Positions 17,164 through 25,359 of a stretch of 33,124 bases of DNA are shown here, piece after piece (the stretch's first letter is position 1; each line of letters starts with the position of its first letter). Source of the DNA: Spirochaetales bacterium (GTDB taxonomy: Bacteria > Spirochaetota > Spirochaetia > DSM-27196 > SKKC01); NCBI GenBank assembly GCA_007135605.1, contig SLIN01000108.1, positions 1-33,124 of the forward strand. The letters are read 5' to 3'. A model generated the notes under the pieces. The model saw only the letters and a list, made by a program, of their open reading frames with translations. It was not told where the DNA came from and made no database searches. The translations under genes and the position numbers were made by a program.

Positions 17164-18372
17164 ATGGCTCCGGGCCTCGATGACTGGTTCTACAAGTTTG
17201 AGCGGTTCGGCTGGCGCGAAAAGACGTACGAGCTCGGTCTCAGCCACGCTCTGTTCAGCAGTGACCATATCGACGACGGATCGAAAGCACTGCTCGATGT
17301 TCTCGATGCGCGGATGGGCTCCGGGTCGGATGCACCTCGCGTCAACCGGGTCTACGACATCGGCTGCGGCAACGGCGTGCTCGGGATTTGTGCCGCCGAT
17401 GGGCTTTCCGCCGCAGAGTTGATTCTCGAAGACCGCGATGCGCTTGCGGTAGCCCTCGCTGTTCGGAACGCCGAGCGAAATGCGCTGGAGTGCCGGACTG
17501 TGCCGTATGCTCGACCCACCGGGGTCGGAGCCGGAGTCGAAAGCGACCTGATCGTGTGCAACGTACCGGCAAAAGCCGGCGAACCGGTTCACCACCTCAT
17601 GACCGACTACGCACTCGCCAATCTTGCCCCGTCCGGCCTCTTGCTGCTCGTCGTGGTCAATCCGATTGCCGATACCCTTGCGATGCATCTCGAGCGACGC
17701 TCCGCCCGTATCGAGCGGCACACCTTCCGGGGGCACACGGTCTTTGCGGTCGAGCATACTCCCGATACCGGGACAGTACAGCCTCCGTTGCCGGAGGCGT
17801 ATCGGAGGGACAAACGGGTTGCACTCGAGTTTCGCGGCATCGCGTATGAGTTCACCCCCACGCTGGGGCTCGGGGAGTTCGACGGACCTTCGTACACGAC
17901 CGCGATGCTCGCTCGTCTCGCCGTCGAGTGTTGCGCCGATCGTCCGGCCGTTCTCTACGAACCGGGAGCAGGACACCTGCCGCTGATCCTCTCCCGGCTT
18001 CCGGACGGCAGCCGGCCGAGGTCGTTTCTCTTCGCCTGTCGGAACACCCTTGCCCGTCATGCACTCGAAACGCTCAACACCTTTTCCGGAGTTCCGTACG
18101 AGTCGGAGGTTTGTGAGCGCCCTCACGAGCTTCGACGCTTCGTCGCTCCGGGCGCGCTCGTCGTTCTGCCTGTGGTGCCGGAGCCGCATACACCCTTTAT
18201 CGAGGAGCTTCTCGGCGTTGCGGAAGCGGTTTCACAGGCCGGCGGCGTACTCGCGCTCGCCGGTGCCTCGGCAACCGTTACCCGACTCGAGAAGCGTCGA
18301 TTGCCGTTGCGGATCGTACGTCGGGCAAAAAGCCGCGGCGTTCGCGGGTTGATTCTTACACTGCGCGATTGA
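17164..18372 (+). CDS. Two-domain RsmC/RlmG-like methyltransferase
   Basis: Probable SAM-dependent RNA methyltransferase, 402 residues, with two tandem methyltransferase-like domains. The first has the MTS-type entry FSSDHIDDGSKALLDVL (31-47), motif I VYDIGCGNGVLGICAA (63-78), the acidic strand LILEDRDALAVALAVRNAERN, and motif IV as NVPAK (133-137), where RsmC/RlmG-type guanine-N2 enzymes have NPPF. The second domain has a worn motif I (LYEPGAGHLPLIL, 264-276) and no NPPF. In RsmC and RlmG the C-terminal copy is the active one, so the order is reversed here. ATG 17164 lies one base after the CsaA-like stop. The 3' end overlaps the convergent RluA-type gene by 17 bp. The target nucleotide cannot be inferred. 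Confidence 0.75.
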   Translation: MAPGLDDWFYKFERFGWREKTYELGLSHALFSSDHIDDGSKALLDVLDARMGSGSDAPRVNRVYDIGCGNGVLGICAADGLSAAELILEDRDALAVALAVRNAERNALECRTVPYARPTGVGAGVESDLIVCNVPAKAGEPVHHLMTDYALANLAPSGLLLLVVVNPIADTLAMHLERRSARIERHTFRGHTVFAVEHTPDTGTVQPPLPEAYRRDKRVALEFRGIAYEFTPTLGLGEFDGPSYTTAMLARLAVECCADRPAVLYEPGAGHLPLILSRLPDGSRPRSFLFACRNTLARHALETLNTFSGVPYESEVCERPHELRRFVAPGALVVLPVVPEPHTPFIEELLGVAEAVSQAGGVLALAGASATVTRLEKRRLPLRIVRRAKSRGVRGLILTLRD

Positions 18373-19018
18373 GCTGTTCGGTGAGCGTGTCCCAGACCGG
18401 GTCGGCAGGAGGTGATGCGACAATGCTGATCGGATGGTCGAGTATCGGGTGCCGGAAGGAGAGCTCGCGAGCATGAAGATGAATCATTCGATCGCGGTTC
18501 CCCCGCCGGGCGCCGTATTTCCGGTCCCCCTTTACCGGGCAGCCGATAGCAGATAACTGAACTCGAAGCTGATGAGTGCGTCCACTTTCCGGACATAGTT
18601 CCACGAACCAGTACCGGTCGCTCGCGCCGATGGTCGCATATCGGCAAACGCACCGCTTGCCGTCCGGCGTCGGCTGGTTATACCAGATACTGCGGTTCTC
18701 TTTGTGCCGGTGCACGAGGTAATGCTCGAGATCGCCGGTGTACGGCTCCGGCGGCGATTCGACCGCCGCCCAATACGTCTTACGTATTTCTCCCCGGCGA
18801 AACATGTCGCTGAGACGGGAGGCAACCGTTCGTGTCCGCGCATAGAGCACGACGCCGCTAACCGGAGTATCGAGTCGGTGTACATCGTAGAGCGGTCCGA
18901 CCGAGACAGGGGCGATCGAACCGGGGCGGTTCACCTGTGTGGGCGCAGCGACGAGTTTGTTGACCGAGATCAGGTGTTCATCTTCATATAAGCGCGGTGC
19001 TGCAGACAAAGTGGCTAC
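18356..19018 (-). CDS. RluA-family RNA pseudouridine synthase
   Basis: Converts uridine to pseudouridine in rRNA or tRNA, about 220 residues. LYEDEHLISVNKLVAAPTQ is the family's N-terminal motif. HRLDTPVSGVVLYA carries the catalytic Asp (D50) in the RluA HRLDxxTSG signature. RKTYWAAVE, then ELCPESGRTHQLRVQLSAIGCPVKGDRKYG, is the conserved C-terminal half. There is no S4 domain. GTG 19018 or TTG 19009 are candidate starts, neither with a strong ribosome-binding site; the open frame extends to 19216 but that part is low-complexity basic sequence and would overlap the next gene. It overlaps the convergent methyltransferase by 17 bp, an arrangement that may couple two RNA-modifying enzymes only by position. 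Confidence 0.88.
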   Translation of the reverse strand, partial: VATLSAAPRLYEDEHLISVNKLVAAPTQVNRPGSIAPVSVGPLYDVHRLDTPVSGVVLYARTRTVASRLSDMFRRGEIRKTYWAAVESPPEPYTGDLEHYLVHRHKENRSIWYNQPTPDGKRCVCRYATIGASDRYWFVELCPESGRTHQLRVQLSAIGCPVKGDRKYGARRGNRDRMIHLHARELSFRHPILDHPISIVASPPADPVWDTLTEQLNRAV

Positions 19019-19049
19019 ACTCTCGCCACGGCAGGCGAATGGTGTCAAG

Positions 19050-19134
19050 GCTGCGCCGTGACAGCTGCCCCGTAACAGGCTGCTCCGTGCCCGCGCCTTC
19101 ACCGGCGGTGCACGGTACCGGCTGCGCCGTACCC
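19050..19134. repeat. Short imperfect GC-rich repeats (GCTGCnCCGT)
   Basis: Four copies of GCTGC(G/C/T)CCGT occur at 19050, 19064, 19079 and 19121. The first three form an almost perfect 14-bp tandem array (GCTGCGCCGTGACA, GCTGCCCCGTAACA, GCTGCTCCGTGCCC with one extra G between the last two). They lie in the gap between the pseudouridine synthase and the divergent gene at 19201. This could be an upstream regulatory array or decayed coding sequence. Confidence 0.5.
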
Positions 19135-19200
19135 GGCTCGAGTACGCGGTAGGTGTACGCGAGAACCTGCGAGATGATACGCTCAAACGTAGTAAACACG

Positions 19201-19749
19201 ATGAGTGAGCAAGCACGTTTTCCCGACGAACTCACCGCTTTTCTCTTTGAGTACGCCGAAGAGGTGACGCTATCATTTCCGGGGGCGAATGCGATTCCGG
19301 TTAATCTGAGCATCGCCTATTTTGAGAGTATCGTGTACCTCACCGCTCGCGTACGTGTTCTTCTTCCGTATTTCCAGATCTCGGAGACACTTGTTTCGGA
19401 TGTTCGCCTGTCGGTGCGTGAGCGGCTGACCGAAGAATTCCGTAACGCCGACTCCGAATTGCTCGGCTACCACGCCGATCTCGCCACCGATGAATACGAC
19501 CGGATCTGCCGACGAAACGCTCCGTTCAGCGAACAGTGGTACCATCAGCTCTTCGAGGTGTTTCGCCGACGTATGTGGGATGCACTCAGCACGTCACGGC
19601 GATACATCTGGAACCTCGACGTCGATCCCGATGAAACCGACGAGAGCGACGACGAGCAGCTTCTCGAGTTCGTGCATCGTGCCGAAATACATCAGGTCGT
19701 CCCGTTTCAACGACTTGTGATAAACTTTTTCAACTATCAGATGGAATAG
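19201..19749 (+). CDS. Hypothetical protein, acidic C-terminus
   Basis: Protein of 182 residues that I do not recognise. It is soluble, without signal peptide or membrane segment. The centre is helical and charged (VSDVRLSVRERLTEEFRNADSELLGYHADLATDEYDRICRRN). An acidic stretch DVDPDETDESDDEQLLEF lies near the C-terminus, followed by an aromatic end VPFQRLVINFFNYQME. ATG 19201 is preferred; the frame is open to 19153 with another ATG at 19174, and neither has a Shine-Dalgarno. The asparaginase-like gene follows 16 bp later and the HD gene after that, so the three are probably one operon. Codon use matches the neighbours, supporting a real gene. Confidence 0.65.
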   Translation: MSEQARFPDELTAFLFEYAEEVTLSFPGANAIPVNLSIAYFESIVYLTARVRVLLPYFQISETLVSDVRLSVRERLTEEFRNADSELLGYHADLATDEYDRICRRNAPFSEQWYHQLFEVFRRRMWDALSTSRRYIWNLDVDPDETDESDDEQLLEFVHRAEIHQVVPFQRLVINFFNYQME

Positions 19750-19765
19750 GTGATTGAGTAGCCGC

Positions 19766-20281
19766 ATGCCGATCCGAGTCATCATAACCGGAGGTACGTT
19801 CGACAAAGCGTACGATTCGTTACGCGGAGAGTTGACCCTTTCACGCACCCATCTGCCGGACATACTGGAGATGGTCCGCTGCACCGTGGATACACGGCCG
19901 GAGGTTCGGCTGTTGAAGGACAGTCTCGAGATGGACGACCACGACCGGCAGGTCATTACCGACGCGTGTCGCGAATGCGATGAGCACGTGATCATCGTAA
20001 CCCACGGTACCGATACCATGACAAAAACGGCGGCGGTGGTCGCCGCGGCGCAGCTGGACAAGACAGTCGTTTTCACCGGCGCGATGATCCCCTATGCGGT
20101 CAACGGCAGCGACGCTCTGTTCAATCTCGGCGGTGCATTCGCCGCGGCACAATCGTGTCCGCCCGGAGTCTATATCGTTATGAACGGAAAAGTATTCGAG
20201 TCAGGGGCGGTTCGTAAGAACCGTAATAACGGAGTCTTTGAGGAGGTAACCGGTGACCGAAAAACGACCGACGCGCGATGA
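19766..20281 (+). CDS. Single-domain asparaginase-like protein
   Basis: Matches only the N-terminal domain of L-asparaginases, 171 residues where full enzymes have about 330. The four active-site positions of that domain are all present: Thr11 (GGTFDK), Thr82-Asp83 (THGTDTM) and Lys142 (MNGKVF), corresponding to T12, T89, D90 and K162 of type II enzymes. VVFTGAMIPYAVNGSDALFNLGGA is likewise conserved. The C-terminal domain, which completes the active site across the dimer in classical enzymes, is absent, and no second piece is nearby. Short asparaginase-domain proteins like this are known in bacterial genomes, so it is probably not a fragment. ATG 19766 is preferred over TTG 19754. The 3' end overlaps the HD gene by 29 bp, and that gene's strong ribosome-binding site lies inside this one. 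Confidence 0.8.
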   Translation: MPIRVIITGGTFDKAYDSLRGELTLSRTHLPDILEMVRCTVDTRPEVRLLKDSLEMDDHDRQVITDACRECDEHVIIVTHGTDTMTKTAAVVAAAQLDKTVVFTGAMIPYAVNGSDALFNLGGAFAAAQSCPPGVYIVMNGKVFESGAVRKNRNNGVFEEVTGDRKTTDAR

Positions 20282-20837
20282 TGCGCTCCGTCTCGTCCAC
20301 GACCATATTCAGAACGAAAACCTTCGAAAACATTGCCTCGCCGTGGAGGCGGTCTTGCGACATTTCGCCGAGCATTTCGGCGAAGATGTCGAAAAGTGGG
20401 GGACGATCGGATTAGTGCACGATCTCGATTGGGAGGAACACCCCGATGAGCACTGTACGTATACGCGGCGGATTCTGACCGAGGAAGGGTGGCCGGATGA
20501 CTACATCCGGGCGGTAATGTCCCACGCGTGGGGAATGTTCACCGATGAGAAGCCGGAACACACCATGGAGAAGGTGCTTTATACGATCGACGAGCTGACC
20601 GGCCTGATCACCGCGACAGCGCTCGTTCGACCGTCGAAGAGCATACTGGATATGAAAGCGAAGTCGGTCCGGAAGAAGTGGAAGGAGTCCGGCTTTGCCG
20701 CCGGGGCGAATCGCGAAATAATCGAGCAGGGGGCGGAGATGCTCGGCATGGAGCTATCGGAAGTTATCGAACACACGCTGAAGGGAATGCAGACGGTTGC
20801 CGATGACCTCGGTCTCGCCGGCGAAGCGGGCGACTGA
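20253..20837 (+). CDS. HD-domain protein (predicted phosphohydrolase)
   Basis: Metal-dependent HD-fold protein, 194 residues. The ligands are His27 (LRKHCLAVE), His56-Asp57 (GLVHDLDWEEH), a further His in VMSHAWG and a late Asp in YTIDELTG, in the order expected of HD hydrolases acting on phosphorylated small molecules or nucleotides. The C-terminal third (IIEQGAEMLGMELSEVIEHTLKGMQTVADDLGL) is helical. The GTG 20253 start is fixed by GAGGAGG 6-12 nt upstream, inside the asparaginase gene. Substrate unknown. It is the last gene of its operon. Confidence 0.85.
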   Translation: MTEKRPTRDDALRLVHDHIQNENLRKHCLAVEAVLRHFAEHFGEDVEKWGTIGLVHDLDWEEHPDEHCTYTRRILTEEGWPDDYIRAVMSHAWGMFTDEKPEHTMEKVLYTIDELTGLITATALVRPSKSILDMKAKSVRKKWKESGFAAGANREIIEQGAEMLGMELSEVIEHTLKGMQTVADDLGLAGEAGD

Positions 20838-20911
20838 ATTGCGATCGCACCGGTGAACCGATCCGAGGCGGTGAGTCGATATGGGCGTTGCGCCGGAGCA
20901 GCTATGCGCGG

Positions 20912-20930
20912 GGTCCGCACGATACGGACC
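20912..20930. terminator. Small hairpin between convergent genes (possible terminator)
   Basis: GGTCCG, 7-nt loop, CGGACC forms a perfect 6-bp GC-rich stem in the 108-bp space between the ends of the HD gene and the convergent gene at 20946. No T-run follows on either strand, so a Rho-independent role is not certain. Confidence 0.3.
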
Positions 20931-20945
20931 GGCGATCTTCGCCCG

Positions 20946-21398
20946 CTACGAGATGTCGACCATTCCCCCGACCGACTGCACGCTGACGTAGATGTCACGG
21001 TATCGGCTGCTCGGCTCGATCTCGCCGACGGCCCGCGGATTCAGCGTGCTCAGATACGAGAGCACATCGTTCATGTCGTCCGAATTATGGCAGACGGTAT
21101 AGCGGAAATAGAGGCGTTTGCTCTTCAGCAGGTTCAACACGCGACGATCCTTGCAGACGGTCGGGTCACCGTATTCACGCAACGCATGGCGCAATCCGCC
21201 GTACCACGCCCGTCTCGTTCGTATCAGGTTCGGTGTGTTTCCCTGATCGAGCACATACAGCTCAAAAATCCCGGCAACCGACGGGACCGACCGGATCACG
21301 GCCGACTTGCTCGCTCGCTGAATCGGGGACCATACGACGGTGTAATAGGCATCCTGACCGCGTTCCTGTCTCGTAATCGTTGCGTTTGTATTCGCCAT
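20946..21398 (-). CDS. Hypothetical protein
   Basis: Unrecognised protein of 150 residues from ATG 21398 (MANTNATITRQ); ATG 21407 adds three residues. It is soluble and rather basic, with a block AGIFELYVLDQGNTPNLIRTRRAWYGGLRHALREYGDP and an aromatic RLYFRYTVCHNSDDMNDVLSYLSTLNP. The layout suggests a small alpha/beta domain, but I cannot name a family; the start of the block faintly recalls GIY-YIG nucleases, without their catalytic residues. No Shine-Dalgarno is visible. It is divergent from coaX with about 50 bp between the start codons, so both promoters must overlap there. Confidence 0.6.
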   Translation of the reverse strand: MANTNATITRQERGQDAYYTVVWSPIQRASKSAVIRSVPSVAGIFELYVLDQGNTPNLIRTRRAWYGGLRHALREYGDPTVCKDRRVLNLLKSKRLYFRYTVCHNSDDMNDVLSYLSTLNPRAVGEIEPSSRYRDIYVSVQSVGGMVDIS

Positions 21399-21447
21399 CG
21401 ATTGCATCAATCTATCGGAAGAGGCCGTTGGAGGAAAGGAGGGAAAG

Positions 21448-22218
21448 ATGATTTGTACGGTTGATGTCGGAAACTCCAACATTGTGGGCGGGGTGTATCG
21501 AGAAGCGGAGCTCGTGGCGCACTGGCGGCTCTCTACCCGCCCGTACCGTACCGGCGATGAGCTTCGCGTTACCTTTCGCGAGCTCCTTCGCGAGGACCAG
21601 ATCGATGCTGATGAGATAGATCAGGTCGTATTGAGCAGTGTCGTTCCGCCGGTGACCGACGAGCTGCGACACGCCCTGGAACGCCTCATGCCCGTTACCC
21701 CGTTTCTCGTCACACCGAACTCCGTCCCGTGGCTCGAAATCGGAACCGAGAGCCGGAACGAAATGGGTCCGGACCTCATGGCGAACGCGATCGCCGGCGG
21801 TGCGATCGCAGACGGCTATGTGTCGGTTATCGATTTCGGAACGGCGATGACAATCACCACAATCGGGCCCCGGAAAGAGGTCCTCGGTGTAAGCATCGCG
21901 CCGGGACTTGCCCAGGCGACGGTTGCACTGAGCAGCGGGACTGCACGACTGCCGCAGGTTGCACTGGAGGCCCCGCCCCGTCCGTTCGGCACCAATACCG
22001 TCGAGGCGATTCAGTCCGGCCTCGTGCACGGATACGCGGCGATGGTCGAGGGCATGATTGCCCGGCTGGAGAAGCACTTCGACGCTCCGGTAACCGCAAT
22101 TGCCACAGGTGGTCTCTCGAGCATCGTCGCGCCGCTCGTCGGCGCGATCTCTCACATCGACCCGTGGCTCACATTGAGCGGATTGCGCATGATTGCGGAG
22201 AAAAGAAGAGCCGAGTAG
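21448..22218 (+). CDS. coaX: Type III pantothenate kinase
   Basis: Phosphorylates pantothenate in the first committed step of CoA synthesis, 256 residues. VDVGNSNIVGGVY (5-17) is the phosphate-binding motif of this ASKHA-fold family. GPDLMANAIAG (107-117) matches the motif usually written GxDRxxNxxA, with Leu in place of Arg. VIDFGTAMTITTI (127-139) carries the second conserved Asp (D129). AIATGGLSSIV near the C-terminus is the adenosine-binding motif. Type III kinases need a monovalent cation and are not inhibited by CoA. The start at 21448 has an excellent GGAGGAAAGGAGGG leader. Confidence 0.93.
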   Translation: MICTVDVGNSNIVGGVYREAELVAHWRLSTRPYRTGDELRVTFRELLREDQIDADEIDQVVLSSVVPPVTDELRHALERLMPVTPFLVTPNSVPWLEIGTESRNEMGPDLMANAIAGGAIADGYVSVIDFGTAMTITTIGPRKEVLGVSIAPGLAQATVALSSGTARLPQVALEAPPRPFGTNTVEAIQSGLVHGYAAMVEGMIARLEKHFDAPVTAIATGGLSSIVAPLVGAISHIDPWLTLSGLRMIAEKRRAE

Positions 22219-22330
22219 TGGTGAACTCGCAGTAGAAGTTCAGTCCGCTTCTCACGGCGTTGTCTCGCTGGTAGTATAGCCGCCACTGCACGCGAATCGG
22301 ATATCCATGTCGCAAAGGAGCTGACGACGA

Positions 22331-23050
22331 ATGAAACGCATTGTGCTGCCTGTATCCGGCCGGTCGGAGGAAAGCTATGAGCTTGCCCCGTCGAAGATTA
22401 TCTGCCTCGGACTCAATTACGCCGAGCATATCAAGGAGAGCGTTTCGGTACGCGTGAGAGGGTTCACCCCCGACGCGCCCAACGAACCGGTGCTCTTCCC
22501 GAAGACTCCGAATGCACTGCTCGGCCCGGGGGAGAATATCGAGTTACCGGCAATCGTTGCGAAATATGAGTTCGAAGAGCCGAGAACCGATCATGAGGCC
22601 GAGCTGGCCGTCGTTATCGGCGAGACGATGAAGAACGTCCCGTCCGGGCGGGCAATGGAATACGTGTTCGGCTATACGTGTGCAAACGACGTCAGCCAAC
22701 GCAACATCCAGAACCTCGACCGATCGGGATGGTATCGTGGCAAAAGCTTCGATACGTTCTGTCCGGTCGGTCCGGTCATCGTTCCGCGGGATGCAATCGA
22801 TGATCCGCACAACCTTGCGATTCGCTGCCGTGTCGGACGGAGAGTGGCGCAGGAGGCGAATACCGGGCAGATGATTTTCCGGATACCGGAAATTCTCGAA
22901 TACATCTCGCACAATATGACGCTCGAGGCCGGAGATCTCGTGCTTACCGGAACACCGAGCGGCGTCGGGCCGATTTCGCCGGGCGATACCGTCGAAATCG
23001 AAATCGAGCAGATCGGCACACTAAGAAACGGCGTGGTCGCGGCTGGATAG
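22331..23050 (+). CDS. Fumarylacetoacetate hydrolase (FAH) family protein
   Basis: Metal-dependent C-C hydrolase or decarboxylase/isomerase of the FAH superfamily, 239 residues. KIICLGLNYAEHIKES opens the domain. FPKTPNALLGPGENIELP matches the usual fxKxxxxxxGpxxxIxxP. The metal ligands are Glu89 and Glu91 (DHEAELAVVIG) and Asp120 (NDVSQRN). RGKSFDTFCPVGPVIV and LVLTGTPSGVGPISPGDTVEIEIEQIGTLRN complete the signature. Members act on acylpyruvates, oxaloacetate or aromatic ring-fission products; which one cannot be read here. ATG 22331 has AAAGGAG about 10 nt upstream. It lies 112 bp after coaX on the same strand, so co-transcription is possible. Confidence 0.9.
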   Translation: MKRIVLPVSGRSEESYELAPSKIICLGLNYAEHIKESVSVRVRGFTPDAPNEPVLFPKTPNALLGPGENIELPAIVAKYEFEEPRTDHEAELAVVIGETMKNVPSGRAMEYVFGYTCANDVSQRNIQNLDRSGWYRGKSFDTFCPVGPVIVPRDAIDDPHNLAIRCRVGRRVAQEANTGQMIFRIPEILEYISHNMTLEAGDLVLTGTPSGVGPISPGDTVEIEIEQIGTLRNGVVAAG

Positions 23051-23152
23051 CGGTTCGAAAGGCAACGAAACGCGGGGTTCGCGCGGGAGTCATACTTCTA
23101 CGCCGTGCGAAACGCCGTCAAACCGATCGAGGTTGCGTTTCGCCGGATTCTG

Positions 23153-25351
23153 TCAATGTGTCGTATCTTCAACAGTCATATCTTCAATGAGCTGCCGAAC
23201 CTCGTGCTCGCTTTCGAGGAAGTATCGGGCGGATGAGATATCGAGGCCGACCTTGATTGAATACGCCCACTCGGGAAGCATTGAAAAGAGCTCTTCGTCG
23301 CTCCAGTCGTCTCCGACGGCAAAAATATAATCCCACTCGCTCCGGGAAAGCCACCTCGACGCGCCACGTCCCTTGTTTATGATCGAGTTCTTGATCTCCA
23401 GTGCCTTGCGCCCCTCGAGGATCGACAGGTTCAGATTCCCCGTCAGGCTCAGCACTGCATCGCGCAGCTCGCTCTTTCGTACGGCAGCAAGCTCCGGCTC
23501 GGCATTTCCGTACGACCAGCCGAGGCTATAGTCCGACTCCTCGATTCGGGAGCCCGGCGTTCGCATCTCGTAGCGTTCGAGTATCGGCCGAATTATGTCT
23601 TTCCAGTCATTGTCGATCTGCTCGATGAGATTCCACTCTTCATCGCGTGACTTGACCCATACTCCGTACTCGGCAATTAGTCCGACATCGCTATCGCTGA
23701 ACCAACGATCGAGATCGGCTCTCGACCGACTGCTGACGATCACCACCTCGTTGCGCTCGTCGTTTGCGAGTGTATGGATGTTTCTCAACAGACGTGCATT
23801 CGGCTGCGTTTCCTGGTGCCGATCACCGAATTCGACCAGCGTACCGTCATAGTTGAGAAAGAGGAGGCGGCGTCGCGAGCCGGTGAACGCTTCGAGCACC
23901 TCTTCTCTGTCCTTGCCGCGAAGACGGCGACTGCGGAGATCTTCACGGCTTTCAACAATCGACTCCAGTTTCTCCATGAAGTCCCGCGCCCAGAAATGCA
24001 CATCGTAGCGCGAAAGCCGCTCATGAATACTCCGATTGTTTGCCTCCTGTTGCGCCTCCGGCATTTCGAGCGCCCTCTGGATCGCGTCGGCGATCCCGTC
24101 GATATCACTGGGATTCACGATAATCGATTCACTCATTTCACGCGCCGAACCGGCCGTCTCGCTCAGTACGACCGTGCCGCGGAAATCGGAGCGGGCGGCA
24201 ACGTATTCCTTGGCAATCAGGTTCATTCCGTCGCGCACCGGAGTTACCAGCAGTACACTCGAGCAGCGATACAACGCACAGAGGCTGTCAAACGGGAAGG
24301 CCCGGAAGAAGTACTTGATCGGCACCCAATCGATTGTCCCGAACTTTCCGTTTATCGTGGAAACAAGCTGATCGAGTTCCCGTTTCAACCGTTGATAACG
24401 CGGAACTTCGGTTCGCGAGGGAGCGACGATCATTACGAGCTCAACCTTACCGTGATACAAAGGGTAACGATCGAGGAAGGCATCGTATGCGCGCAGCCGA
24501 TTCGGGATTCCCTTCGAATAATCAAGTCGATCGACGGAAAAAATGATCCGCCGCCCTTCGGTAGACGCATCCACTCGCTCGATTTCCTCACGAACCTTGG
24601 GCTGTTGCGAAGAGGTGGAGTACTTCTCGTAGTCGATTCCCATCGGGAATACATCGATCTTCGACATACTGTTGCGGTCACGAACAATTCCCAGATTGTT
24701 TTCCAGACCGAGCAGGCGCCGGGTGCTCGAAAGGAAGTGGCGCGCGTAGTCATACGTGTGAAACCCGAGCAGGTCGGCACCGAGCATCCCGTGCAGAAGC
24801 TCCTCGCGCCACGGGAGAAGGCGGAAAAGCTCGTAACTCGGGAACGGGATATGAAGGAAGAAGCCGATCTTCGTGTCCGGCAAATGGGAGCGAACCATTC
24901 CCGGGAGCAACATGAGCTGGTAATCATGAATCCAAATGTAGTCATCCGGTCCGGCTACCGAAGTAATGGCTGCGAGAAACCGCTCGTTGACTTCCCGATA
25001 CTTCTCCCATGCCGCCGGATCGTAATCCACGAATGTCGGGAAATAATGGAAGAGCGGCCAGATTACGTTGTTACAGAACCCGTAATAGAACCGATCGAGA
25101 TCGGCTCGCGACAAGGACACCGTGATACTCTTGTAATCATTGCGAAGAGTCTCGCTTACATTTCGTTGCTCCTCGTCGCTCAGATCGTCATCGGCCAAAC
25201 CGCTCCAGCCGATCCAAAGACTGTCGGATCGCTCGAAGAAGCTGCTCAGCCCCGTCGCCAAGCCCCCGACGCTCGGTGAGTATGAGAAGCCGCTGTCGGT
25301 TCGTTGAGCGGACACAGACAACCGATTGGAAGCGAGAATGATGCGTGACAT
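23153..25351 (-). CDS. Fused trehalose-6-phosphate synthase/phosphatase with altered phosphatase nucleophile
   Basis: Bifunctional OtsA-OtsB-type protein, 732 residues. The N-terminal GT20 synthase (about 1-470) looks intact: SNRLSV, VIWPLFHYF, WIHDYQLMLLPGMV, FFLHIPFPSYELFRLLPWREELLHGMLGADLLGFHTYDYARHF, VDRLDYSKGIPNRL, PVRDGMNLIAKEYVA and VLSETAGSA. The C-terminal HAD phosphatase (about 490-732) has motif I as FLNYDGTL, with Asn500 where trehalose phosphatases have the nucleophilic Asp (DYDGTL). Motif II is IVSSRSR, the Lys is in GRKALEIKNSIINKG, and motif IV GDDWSDEELF is intact. The codon at 23852-23854 reads AAC on the coding strand. The protein may therefore make trehalose-6-phosphate without removing the phosphate. 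The start at 25351 has no ribosome-binding site, but a promoter ends 8 nt upstream. It is divergent from the ROK kinase. Confidence 0.92.
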   Translation of the reverse strand: MSRIILASNRLSVSAQRTDSGFSYSPSVGGLATGLSSFFERSDSLWIGWSGLADDDLSDEEQRNVSETLRNDYKSITVSLSRADLDRFYYGFCNNVIWPLFHYFPTFVDYDPAAWEKYREVNERFLAAITSVAGPDDYIWIHDYQLMLLPGMVRSHLPDTKIGFFLHIPFPSYELFRLLPWREELLHGMLGADLLGFHTYDYARHFLSSTRRLLGLENNLGIVRDRNSMSKIDVFPMGIDYEKYSTSSQQPKVREEIERVDASTEGRRIIFSVDRLDYSKGIPNRLRAYDAFLDRYPLYHGKVELVMIVAPSRTEVPRYQRLKRELDQLVSTINGKFGTIDWVPIKYFFRAFPFDSLCALYRCSSVLLVTPVRDGMNLIAKEYVAARSDFRGTVVLSETAGSAREMSESIIVNPSDIDGIADAIQRALEMPEAQQEANNRSIHERLSRYDVHFWARDFMEKLESIVESREDLRSRRLRGKDREEVLEAFTGSRRRLLFLNYDGTLVEFGDRHQETQPNARLLRNIHTLANDERNEVVIVSSRSRADLDRWFSDSDVGLIAEYGVWVKSRDEEWNLIEQIDNDWKDIIRPILERYEMRTPGSRIEESDYSLGWSYGNAEPELAAVRKSELRDAVLSLTGNLNLSILEGRKALEIKNSIINKGRGASRWLSRSEWDYIFAVGDDWSDEELFSMLPEWAYSIKVGLDISSARYFLESEHEVRQLIEDMTVEDTTH

Positions 25352-25359
25352 ATTCAGGA

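Noticed and set aside
22222-22242. TGAACT/AGTTCA hairpin after coaX as a terminator
   Set aside because: The stem is only 6 bp and AT-rich, no T-run follows, and the next gene is co-directional.
23774-25279. 501-codon open frame antisense to the trehalose gene
   Set aside because: Its product has no recognisable domain, and the opposite strand encodes a fully conserved enzyme. Long antisense frames are common at this base composition.
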